Assembly: GCA_039794245.1 (NCBI GenBank)
Contig: JBDIVS010000026.1
Coordinates: 1-38,205, forward strand
Length of the DNA: 38,205 nucleotides
Source of the DNA: DAITQM01 sp039794245
GTDB lineage: Bacteria; Pseudomonadota; Gammaproteobacteria; Xanthomonadales; Wenzhouxiangellaceae
Reading direction: 5' to 3'
Position 1 is the stretch's first letter; each line of letters begins with the position of its first letter. A program made the position numbers and the translations under genes. Below are positions 8,278-14,929 of this stretch, in pieces. The notes under the pieces are model-generated. The model did no database searches. It had not been told where the DNA came from and saw only the letters and a list, made by a program, of their open reading frames with translations.

Positions 8278-8791
8278 TCCGCCGCATCCGGTGCTCCGGC
8301 AGTGGCTGGCCGGTATCGCCGCGGCGTTCGCCGAACTTGAGATTTATCTGCTCGCGCTGTTGTTTGCGGCGTTGCTGGCCCTCGGCCTGTGGCAGATCCT
8401 GAGCCGTAACCTGGGCCTCGGCGCGGCGCCCGATATCGAGGTACTGATCCGCATCCTGGTCTTGTGGGTGGCGCTCCTCGGCGCCCTGGTCGCGGCGCGC
8501 CGGCGGCGGCACATCGTCATCGATCTGGCGGCGCATTATCTACCGGCCGCCGCCCGCCGCTTCACCGCCGCACTGGCCGATCTGACCGCGGCACTGGCCA
8601 GCGGCGCTCTGGCCTGGGCAGCATTCGCGATGGTCCGCCTGGAGATCGGGTTTGCGCCCGGTGCCGACCTCGGGCCGCTGCCCCGTTACGTCGTGCAATT
8701 GCCGATCGTGATCGCCTTTGCCCTGATGGCGCTGCAATACCTGTTGCACGCCGCCGCCTCGCTGGCCGGTCACCGCGAGGGGACGGCGTGA
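8270..8791 (+). CDS. TRAP transporter small permease (DctQ type)
   Basis: 173 residues with about four membrane helices (LALLFAALLALGLWQILSR, LIRILVLWVALLGALVAAR, ALASGALAWAAFAMV, VVQLPIVIAFALMALQYLL). A charged RRRRHIVIDL segment follows the second helix, as in DctQ subunits. Its ATG overlaps the binding-protein stop (ATGAGTAA) and its TGA overlaps the GTG of the large permease, so the three are translationally coupled. Confidence 0.88.
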   Translation: MSNPPHPVLRQWLAGIAAAFAELEIYLLALLFAALLALGLWQILSRNLGLGAAPDIEVLIRILVLWVALLGALVAARRRRHIVIDLAAHYLPAAARRFTAALADLTAALASGALAWAAFAMVRLEIGFAPGADLGPLPRYVVQLPIVIAFALMALQYLLHAAASLAGHREGTA

Positions 8792-10044
8792 TCCTGCTGC
8801 TGCTCGTCCTGGCGCTGCTCGGCGCGCCGTTGTTCGCGGTAATCGCGCTCGGTGCGCTCGGCGGCTTTCGCAGCCAGGAACTGGATTCGGCGATCGTCGC
8901 GCTGGAGTTTTTCCGGCTGGTCGATATGCCCGTGCTGCTGGCGATCCCGTTGTTCACGTTTGCCGGTTACCTGCTCGGCGAATCCAACGCGCCGCGCCGC
9001 CTGGTCGCGGTCAGCGAAGCGCTGCTCGGCTGGCTGCCCGGCGGGCTGGGCGTCGTGACGTTGATCACCTGCGCAGTCTTTACGGCGTTCACCGGCGCCT
9101 CCGGCGTCACGATCGTTGCGCTCGGCGCCTTGTTATATCCGGCCTTGAAACAGGCCGGTTATGGCGAGCGCTTCAGCCTCGGCCTGGTCACCACCTCGGG
9201 CAGCCTGGGCGTGTTGTTCGCCCCGTCGCTGCCGCTGATCCTCTATGGGGTCGTCGCCCAGCAGACGGCCAGCGGTCCGGCGCCGAGCATCGACGAGTTG
9301 TTCGTCGCCGGCATCCTGCCCGGCCTATTGATGGTCATCCTGCTCGCCCTCTGGGCGGCGCGCAGCACGCGCCGCAGCGCAGCTAAGAAAATCAAGCCGC
9401 CGCTTTACGCCACTCTGCGCGACGCCGCCTGGGAGCTGCCGCTGCCGTTCGTCGTGCTCGGCGGCATTTACGGCGGCTGGCTTTTGGTCTCGGAAGCCGC
9501 GGTGGTGACCGCCGCCTGGGTGCTGGTCACGACGACGCTGATCAAACGCGAAGTGCCGCTCGGCCGCCTGCCGGCGGTGATCGCCGAGGCGATGATGCTG
9601 GTCGGCGCGATCTTCGTGATCCTCGGCGTATCGCTGGCCTCGACCAATTTCCTGATCGACCAGCAGGTGCCGAGCCGGCTGTTCGCCTGGGTCAGCGCGC
9701 TGATCGACAGCCGCCTGACCTTCCTGATCCTGCTGAACCTGTTCCTGCTCGTTCTCGGCATGATGCTTGATATATTCTCCGCCCTAGTGCTGATCGTACC
9801 GCTGCTTTTGCCGGTGGCGCAACAATACGGCATCCACCCGGCCCACCTCGGCATCGTGTTTCTCGCCAACATGCAGCTCGGCTATTTCACCCCGCCGGTC
9901 GGCATGAACCTGTTCATCAGCAGCTTCCGCTTCGGCCGCCCGATCCTCGAAATCTACCGCGCCACGATCCCGTTCTTCCTGATCCTGCTCGCCGCCGTCC
10001 TGATCATCACCTACGTGCCACTGCTCAGCACCGGATTGCTGTAG
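8788..10044 (+). CDS. TRAP transporter large permease (DctM type)
   Basis: 418 residues, about a dozen hydrophobic helices. DctM signatures: DMPVLLAIPLFTFAGYLL, AVFTAFTGASGVTIVALGALLYPAL, GLVTTSGSLGVLFAPSLPLILYG, LGMMLDIFSALVLIVPLLLP and the Gly/Pro-rich LGYFTPPVGMNLFISS near the end. It forms the Na-driven channel with DctQ. GTG start from the GTGA overlap. It closes the folD-TRAP operon. Confidence 0.92.
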   Translation: MILLLLVLALLGAPLFAVIALGALGGFRSQELDSAIVALEFFRLVDMPVLLAIPLFTFAGYLLGESNAPRRLVAVSEALLGWLPGGLGVVTLITCAVFTAFTGASGVTIVALGALLYPALKQAGYGERFSLGLVTTSGSLGVLFAPSLPLILYGVVAQQTASGPAPSIDELFVAGILPGLLMVILLALWAARSTRRSAAKKIKPPLYATLRDAAWELPLPFVVLGGIYGGWLLVSEAAVVTAAWVLVTTTLIKREVPLGRLPAVIAEAMMLVGAIFVILGVSLASTNFLIDQQVPSRLFAWVSALIDSRLTFLILLNLFLLVLGMMLDIFSALVLIVPLLLPVAQQYGIHPAHLGIVFLANMQLGYFTPPVGMNLFISSFRFGRPILEIYRATIPFFLILLAAVLIITYVPLLSTGLL

Positions 10045-10068
10045 CTCTGCCACTGGCGCGTGCGGCCG

Positions 10069-10106
10069 CGCTGCAGGGAGCAGCGAGACCCAGCCCGGCG
10101 TTTTTT
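10069..10106 (+). terminator. possible terminator after TRAP operon
   Basis: A 6-bp stem CGCTGC/GCAGCG with a 5-nt loop (10069-10085) lies 25 bases after the dctM stop. A T6 run follows at 10101-10106 but is 15 bases from the stem, so this is not a classic Rho-independent terminator. Confidence 0.25.
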
Positions 10107-10199
10107 GTGAATCGTGTGCTTTTTCCGGTTTGCGAAATCGCAGCAGCGGCCGGTTTACCGGCTGATAGTTCGGCAAGGCATACCCCGACCGGCCACCGT

Positions 10200-10228
10200 G
10201 TGACACCACCCGGCCGATGCCGTATAAT
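10200..10228 (+). promoter_or_regulatory. sigma70-type promoter of tRNA-Thr(CGT)
   Basis: A -35 box GTGACA (10200-10205) and a perfect -10 box TATAAT (10223-10228) are separated by 17 bases. A C-rich discriminator follows, and the tRNA starts 30 bases after the -10. The GC-rich discriminator is of the kind seen at stringently controlled stable-RNA promoters. Confidence 0.75.
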
Positions 10229-10257
10229 TCCCCCCCCGCCACCCGGCGGTCCGCCTG

Positions 10258-10333
10258 GCCGGCATAGCTCAGTCGGTAGAGCAGCGCATTCGTAATGCGC
10301 AGGTCGGGGGTTCGAATCCCTCTGCCGGCACCA
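10258..10333 (+). tRNA. tRNA-Thr (anticodon CGT), CCA encoded
   Basis: A full cloverleaf can be drawn: acceptor GCCGGCA/TGCCGGC, D stem GCTC/GAGC, anticodon stem GCGCA/TGCGC with loop TTCGTAA (anticodon CGT, reads ACG), variable AGGTC, T stem GGGGG/CCCTC with loop TTCGAAT, then ACCA. Its last 19 nt are also the first 19 nt of the tandem repeat that follows. Confidence 0.96.
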
Positions 10334-10832
10334 GATTCAAGTGATCGCAGTGGCAAATCGCAGGCGCCATCGTCCGCGCACCCCAATTCGAACCCCCGAC
10401 AAATCAACATGACGGTTCGCAAGATCCCGCAGGAAGCGGGATCAACGGCCGCAGGCCGGCCCGCAGGGCGGAGTGCAGGATGCACGGAGTAATCCCTCTG
10501 CCGGCACCAGATTCAAGTGATCGCAGTGGCAAATCGCAGGCGCCATCGTCCGCGCACCCCAATTCGAACCCCCGACAAATCAACATGACGGTTCGCAAGA
10601 TCCCGCAGGAAGCGGGATCAACGGCCGCAGGCCGGCCCGCAGGGCGGAGTGCAGGATGCACGGAGTAATCCCTCTGCCGGCACCAGATTCAAGTGATCGC
10701 AGTGGCAAATCGCAGGCGCCATCGCCCGCGCACCTCAATTCGAACCCCCGACAAATCAACATGACGGTTCGCAAGATCCCGCAGGAAGCGGGATCAACGG
10801 CCGCAGGCCGGCCCGCAGGGCGGAGTGCAGGA
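10315..10832 (+). repeat. three tandem 176-bp repeats seeded by the tRNA-Thr 3' end
   Basis: Units start at 10315, 10491 and 10667 (period exactly 176); the third stops after 166 bases. Each begins with AATCCCTCTGCCGGCACCA, the last 19 nt of tRNA-Thr(CGT). Units 1 and 2 are the same apart from the tRNA itself; unit 3 has two substitutions. Each unit also holds an inverted copy of the tRNA T-arm (10386-10400 in unit 1) and an 8-bp hairpin GATCCCGC/GCGGGATC (10423-10443, 10599-10619, 10775-10795). The architecture matches the E. coli tyrT operon, where about three 178-bp repeats each start with 19 nt of the tRNA-Tyr 3' end. Confidence 0.93.
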
Positions 10833-10874
10833 CGGCGGCAGCGGTGTCGATATGCGTCGATGCCGAAAAATCGA

Positions 10875-10950
10875 TGGTGCCGGCACCAGGATTCGAACCC
10901 GGGACCTACTGATTACAAATCAGTTGCTCTACCGGCTGAGCTATGCCGGC
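10875..10950 (-). tRNA. tRNA-Thr (anticodon TGT), CCA encoded
   Basis: On the minus strand: acceptor GCCGGCA/TGCCGGC, D arm GCTCAGCCGGTAGAGC, anticodon stem ACTGA/TCAGT with loop TTTGTAA (anticodon TGT, reads ACA), T stem CCGGG/CCTGG with TTCGAAT-type loop, ACCA end. It shares its acceptor and most of its D arm with the CGT isoacceptor and points toward it. A -10-like TAAAAT lies just upstream (10959-10964, minus strand) with no good -35, so it may also be read from the SDR transcript that ends 34 bases upstream. Confidence 0.95.
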
Positions 10951-10983
10951 ACGTGAGTATTTTACCTGGAATGGGCCGGTGGA

Positions 10984-11739
10984 TCAGAACAGGCGGGCGA
11001 CCCAGTGGAGGGGGAGGTGGCGGATCAGCCAGCCGAGGGGAAGCCATGGCCAGGCGGGGACGATGGCTTTGACCGGTTCGCGCTCGATCGCCCGGACCAG
11101 CAACCGGCAGCCGGTTTCGGTGTCGATCATGAATGGGGTGTGCTTGACTTTTTCGTTGATCTCGGAGCGGATATAGCCGGGCAGAATGGTGCTGACGCGG
11201 ATCGCCGAGCGCGGCCCGAGTTCGGCGCGCAGGCCCTCGGCGAGGGCCGACAACGCGGCCTTGCTTGCCGCATAGGTCGTCAGGTTACGCGGCATGCCAC
11301 GCAGCGCGCTGACCGACGAGATGGCGACCAGGTGCCCGCGGCGGCGAGCGCGGAACAGTTCCATTGCCGCTTCGATCTGGGCCAGGGCGCCGACGAAGTT
11401 GGTTTCGGCGGTCTGCCGGTTGGCGTAGAAATAGCCGGTGCCGAGCGGCTGGCCCTTGCCCAGGCCGGCATTGACGATGATGCGGTCGAGGCCGCCGAGT
11501 TCTTCGTCGAAGGCGCGAAAGACCGCGAACACCGCGTCGTAATCCAGTACGTCGAGCGGTTTGATCGCAACGCGGATCGCGGGATGGGCGGCGAGCAGTT
11601 CGTTGCGCAGGACTTCGAGGCGGTCGAGGCGCCGGGCGCATAGCGCGAGGTGCCGGCCGCGAGCGGCAAATTCGCGCGCCATGCCGCGGCCGAGTCCGGA
11701 GGAAGCGCCGGTGATCAGGATCGTGTTTCTGGTGGTCAT
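10984..11739 (-). CDS. short-chain dehydrogenase/reductase
   Basis: 251-residue SDR with TGASSGLG cofactor loop (10-17), NAG (90-92), catalytic Ser in ISSVSA (140-145) and YAASK (Tyr156, Lys160). The C-terminal tail (IVPAWPWLPLGWLIRHLPLHWVARLF) is long, aromatic and hydrophobic, which suggests membrane association or a lipid-like substrate. It lies 6 bases after the phosphatase-like gene and last in a kinase/acyl-CoA dehydrogenase cluster, so an acyl-CoA or hydroxyacyl substrate is plausible. Exact reaction not deducible. Confidence 0.88.
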   Translation of the reverse strand: MTTRNTILITGASSGLGRGMAREFAARGRHLALCARRLDRLEVLRNELLAAHPAIRVAIKPLDVLDYDAVFAVFRAFDEELGGLDRIIVNAGLGKGQPLGTGYFYANRQTAETNFVGALAQIEAAMELFRARRRGHLVAISSVSALRGMPRNLTTYAASKAALSALAEGLRAELGPRSAIRVSTILPGYIRSEINEKVKHTPFMIDTETGCRLLVRAIEREPVKAIVPAWPWLPLGWLIRHLPLHWVARLF

Positions 11740-11745
11740 ATTATT

Positions 11746-12435
11746 TTAGCGGAATGTCAGTAAAGTGTGGTGCGGCGGTTCGAAGTGGCTGTGGTCATTG
11801 AAGCAGAGCAGGTGCCAGCCGTTTCGGCCGTTTTGCAGTTTGGTCAGCGAGGCGTTGGCGATGACGCGGTTGAGACTGAGCCAATGCCCGCTGCCAAGAT
11901 CGAGCACGGCACAGACGGCCGCGGCGATCAGGCCGCCCGAGGTGACGACCAGTTGAGTTTCGCCGCCCGGCGCCGCGGTGAGATCAGCCAGGGCCGCGGC
12001 GGCGCGATCGCGGAACGCCGGCCAGGTTTCGCCATAGTCAGCGTCGTGCCCGCCGCCGGCCCAGCGGCTGAGCGCCGCCTCGAAATGGCGCTGGAATTCG
12101 CGGTGCGGCTCGGCCATGGCGGTGAGCGCGGCGCCGAGCGCCCGGGCATTGCCCCATTCCGGCCGGTAGCGGGCGATCAGTTCCATGTGGTCGTATTCGT
12201 TCCAGCGGGCATCGGGTTCGTGGCGTACTGCAGCGGGCAGCATCGCGGCGATCTCTTCGCCGGTTTCTATCTGGCGCGAGAGCGAACCGCTGCGCAACGC
12301 GGCCGCGCCGCCGAGCCGTGGTTGCAGCATCCGTCCCAGGTGCCTGGCCTGTTCACGGCCGCGCAGCGAGAGGCGGTCGTAATCGTCGGCGCCGAGTGAC
12401 GCCTGGCCGTGGCGGATCAGATAGACCGTGGTCAT
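11746..12435 (-). CDS. histidine phosphatase superfamily protein, variant active site
   Basis: 229 residues from the ATG at 12435. That start is preferred because it begins directly with MTTVYLIRHGQ; an upstream in-frame start would run into the kinase gene. The phosphoryl-accepting motif RHG (8-10) is present. The second half normally has a catalytic His in a SHGG-type motif; here the matching segment is LVVTSGGLIAAAV, with Ser in place of His. So the protein may have altered or no phosphatase activity. It starts 4 bases after the APH-like gene and is probably coupled to it. Confidence 0.85.
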   Translation of the reverse strand: MTTVYLIRHGQASLGADDYDRLSLRGREQARHLGRMLQPRLGGAAALRSGSLSRQIETGEEIAAMLPAAVRHEPDARWNEYDHMELIARYRPEWGNARALGAALTAMAEPHREFQRHFEAALSRWAGGGHDADYGETWPAFRDRAAAALADLTAAPGGETQLVVTSGGLIAAAVCAVLDLGSGHWLSLNRVIANASLTKLQNGRNGWHLLCFNDHSHFEPPHHTLLTFR

Positions 12436-12439
12436 GCGT

Positions 12440-13510
12440 TCAAAAACCACTGCGCCGGATGATGCGCCGGCAACGGTAATCAAGATACTTCACGATCAAC
12501 CAGAAATATCTAAATGCTGGGTTGCGTGTCTGGCCGAGGTGGTAGCGCCGGTAGATCTGCTGGGCGATCGCCGCCAGCCGGAACAGGCCGTACACTTCGT
12601 AGAACGGCCAGTGCCCGGTGTCGAGGCCCATCTGCCGGCCGTACTCGCGGACGATTTCCTCGCGCCGCATCATCCCCGGCAGGTGGCTTGGCTGGCGGCG
12701 CACGGCGCGCATCACCGGGTCGTCACCGGCTTCGACCCAGTAGGCGAGCGCCGCGCCGAGGTCCATCAGCGGGTCGCCGAGCGTTGCCATTTCCCAGTCG
12801 AGCACGGCGACGATTCGCGCCGGGCGTTCGCGGTCGAGCAGCAGGTTGTCGAGCCGGAAATCGTTGTGGATCACACAGGTCATCACTTCGTCGGGCATGT
12901 TCGCCTCGAGCCAGGCGCCGACCACCTTGAACGACGGTACGTTCCAGGTTCGGGCGCGGGCGTAGCGCTCGCGCCAGCCGGCGATCTGGCGTGCGACGTA
13001 GCCCTCGCCGCGGCCGAAGGTGGCGAGCCCCGCGGCGCGCCAATCGACGCGGTGCAGGGCGACCAGCCGGGCGATCATCGCCTGGCACAGTTCGCCGGCG
13101 GTTGCAGGATCGGGTATTTTATCGGCCGGGGTATTGCCGCGCAGTACGCGGCCGTCGAGCCGCTGCATCAGATAAAAATCACAGCCGATCACCTGCGGGT
13201 CGGTGCACAGCGCGATCATCTCGGGCACCCAGGGATAATATGGCCGGAGCGCTTTTTGGATATTGAATTCGCGTGCCATATCGTGCGCCGATCGGGCCTT
13301 GCTGCCGGGCGGCGGGCGGCGCAGGACGAGGTCGTGCTCCGGGTAACGCAGCCGGCAGGTCAGGTTGGAGGCGCCGCCGAGCAGCGGCTCGACTTCGGGC
13401 GTCCCGGCGATCTCGGGACAGGCACTTTTCAGCCAGGTATCGACGGCACCGAGGTCGAAATCCAGCGCCTCGCGGGCTGCGGCTGGAGCGGTGTTTTGCG
13501 GCTCACTCAT
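12440..13510 (-). CDS. APH-like phosphotransferase (ACAD10/11 kinase-domain type)
   Basis: 356-residue protein-kinase-like fold. Motifs: GGASNLTCRL (45-54, nucleotide loop), LVLRRPPPG (61-69, the usual LRrPP strand), catalytic HNDFRLDN (215-222, Asp217) and metal-binding VLDWEMATLGDP (236-247, Asp238). This subgroup is not an antibiotic kinase: it pairs with acyl-CoA dehydrogenases and matches the N-terminal kinase part of mammalian ACAD10/11 and LvaA of levulinate catabolism, which phosphorylate 4-hydroxyacyl-CoA. ATG 13510 is chosen over 13543 because of the better upstream GGAA and because the extra residues would fall in the repeat tract. Cotranscribed with the phosphatase-like and SDR genes. 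Confidence 0.87.
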   Translation of the reverse strand: MSEPQNTAPAAAREALDFDLGAVDTWLKSACPEIAGTPEVEPLLGGASNLTCRLRYPEHDLVLRRPPPGSKARSAHDMAREFNIQKALRPYYPWVPEMIALCTDPQVIGCDFYLMQRLDGRVLRGNTPADKIPDPATAGELCQAMIARLVALHRVDWRAAGLATFGRGEGYVARQIAGWRERYARARTWNVPSFKVVGAWLEANMPDEVMTCVIHNDFRLDNLLLDRERPARIVAVLDWEMATLGDPLMDLGAALAYWVEAGDDPVMRAVRRQPSHLPGMMRREEIVREYGRQMGLDTGHWPFYEVYGLFRLAAIAQQIYRRYHLGQTRNPAFRYFWLIVKYLDYRCRRIIRRSGF

Positions 13511-13548
13511 CGCCGGTTCCGGGGGGCATGAAGCGGATTTCAATCATT

Positions 13549-13711
13549 GACTGTCCCGAAGGGATTGTCCATGACTGTCCCGTATCCGGTCCCGTATCCG
13601 GTCCATTCATGACTGTCCCGAAAGGATTTGATGACTGTCCCGAAAGGATTCTTCATGACTGTCCCGAAAGGATTCTGTTTGTTCCGAGCGCTCAGTCACC
13701 TGACTGTCCCG
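13549..13711. repeat. six short direct repeats of GACTGTCCCG
   Basis: GACTGTCCCG occurs at 13549, 13573, 13611, 13633, 13657 and 13702, several within a longer unit ATGACTGTCCCGAAAGGATT. Spacings are irregular (24, 38, 22, 24, 45), so it is not a CRISPR. A nested doublet GTCCCGTATCCG occurs at 13579-13602. The last copy is inside the C-terminal codons of the acyl-CoA dehydrogenase. The complementary form CGGGACAGTC resembles GGGACAG-type intergenic repeats I recall from other gammaproteobacteria. Confidence 0.8.
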
Positions 13712-14924
13712 GAGGCGCGGCGGCGGGAGTGGCGGCATGTTTTTTCAATTCCCGGCGGCCGAGCAGATCGAGGTGGACTTCATCGGGGCCGTCGGCGATG
13801 CGCAGGGCGCGGGCCTGGGTCCAGAACGCGGCGAGCGGAAGATCTTCTGCCAGACCGGCGCCGCCGTGGAGTTGGATGGCCAGATCGATCACCTCCTGTG
13901 CCATCTGCGGTACGACGGCTTTGATCGCCGAGATTTCGTCTCTGGCGCCGCGGGCGCCTTCCCGATCGAGCCGCCAGGCGGCGTGCAGCACCAGCAACCG
14001 GGCCTGGTCGATCGCGCATCGCGCCCAGCCGAGGCGCTGCCGGTTGCCGCCGAGTTCGGCCAGTGGCCGGCCGAAGGCAATGCGCCCGAGCGCCCGTTTG
14101 CAGGCCAGTTCGAGGGCCCGTTCGGCGACCCCGATGAGCCGCATGCAGTGATGGATCCGGCCCGGGCCGAGGCGGCTTTGGGCGATCGCGAAACCGTCGC
14201 CGGGAGCGCCGAGCAGGGCGCTTTGCGGCAGGCGGACGCGATCGAACTGCACTTCGCCGTGACCCTGCGCTGCGTCTTCGTAGCCCATCGTGCTAAGCAA
14301 GCGAACGACGCGGACACCGGGGCAGGGGTATGGCACAAGGGCGATGCTGTGCCGGCGGTGGTGCGGGCCTTCAGGATCGCTTAAGCCGAGAAACAAGAGC
14401 AGCCGGCACTCGGGATGGGCGATGCCCGTGGTCCACCATTTGTGCCCGTCGAGGATGATGTCGTTACCGTCGAAGGCGATCGTCGCGGCGATGTTGGTTG
14501 CGTCCGACGAGGCGACGTCGGGTTCGGTCATGGCGAACGCCGAGCGGATTTCGCCCGCCAGCAGCGGCTTTAGCCATTTTTCTTTTTGCGGTGCGTCGCC
14601 GTGCGCAGCGAGCACTTCGATATTGCCGCTGTCCGGCGCCTGGCAATTGAAGATCTCCGCTGCCGCCGCAACCCGCCCCATCCGTTCGGCGAGCGGCGCA
14701 TATTCGCAGTAACTCAGGCCGGGCCCCCACTCGGCGTCGTTCAGGAACAGATTCCACAGACCGGCGTCGCGCGCCCGTTTTCTGAGCGCGGCAAGCAGCG
14801 GCTGTTCGCCGCCGGCCGCCGCCGCGGTGAGCAGCTTTGCTTCGTTGGGCTCGATATGCTCGCGCATAAAGCGATCGACTCTACCCAGCATCTCGGTGCC
14901 GCGTGGGGTGGGGGTGAAGTTCAT
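13692..14924 (-). CDS. acyl-CoA dehydrogenase, ACAD10/11-like
   Basis: 410-residue FAD flavoprotein. Visible: FAMTEPDVASSDATN (129-143), KWWTTG (152-157), the RLGPGRIHHCMR segment typical of the ACAD10/11 branch (251-262), FGRPLAELGG (284-293), and the C-terminal QLHGGAGLAEDLPLA (361-375). The ATG at 14924 has GGAG about 10 bases upstream, 5 bases after the SPOR gene; a longer frame upstream is only a shadow of the SPOR gene. The C-terminal tail is encoded over the GACTGTCCCG repeat. Likely works with the neighbouring kinase on (4-hydroxy)acyl-CoA; this is inference from the gene set. Confidence 0.9.
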   Translation of the reverse strand: MNFTPTPRGTEMLGRVDRFMREHIEPNEAKLLTAAAAGGEQPLLAALRKRARDAGLWNLFLNDAEWGPGLSYCEYAPLAERMGRVAAAAEIFNCQAPDSGNIEVLAAHGDAPQKEKWLKPLLAGEIRSAFAMTEPDVASSDATNIAATIAFDGNDIILDGHKWWTTGIAHPECRLLLFLGLSDPEGPHHRRHSIALVPYPCPGVRVVRLLSTMGYEDAAQGHGEVQFDRVRLPQSALLGAPGDGFAIAQSRLGPGRIHHCMRLIGVAERALELACKRALGRIAFGRPLAELGGNRQRLGWARCAIDQARLLVLHAAWRLDREGARGARDEISAIKAVVPQMAQEVIDLAIQLHGGAGLAEDLPLAAFWTQARALRIADGPDEVHLDLLGRRELKKHAATPAAAPPGQSGD

Positions 14925-14929
14925 GTGGT

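Noticed and set aside
10315..10832. CRISPR array
   Set aside because: Units are 176 bp, tandem without unique spacers, and begin with a tRNA end.
10295..11072. Several 60-140 residue frames across the tRNA/repeat region on both strands
   Set aside because: They run through tRNA genes and identical repeats, have no ribosome sites and share sequence only because the DNA repeats.
12440..13510. Aminoglycoside resistance kinase
   Set aside because: The LRRPPPG and LDWEMATLGDP motifs and the acyl-CoA dehydrogenase neighbour fit the ACAD-linked kinase group, not antibiotic kinases.
12428..13531. 367-residue frame on plus strand
   Set aside because: Antisense shadow of the APH-like kinase gene; high GC keeps opposite frames open. 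No family motifs.
13549..13711. CRISPR array from GACTGTCCCG repeats
   Set aside because: Ten-base core, irregular spacing, no unique spacers and no cas genes nearby.
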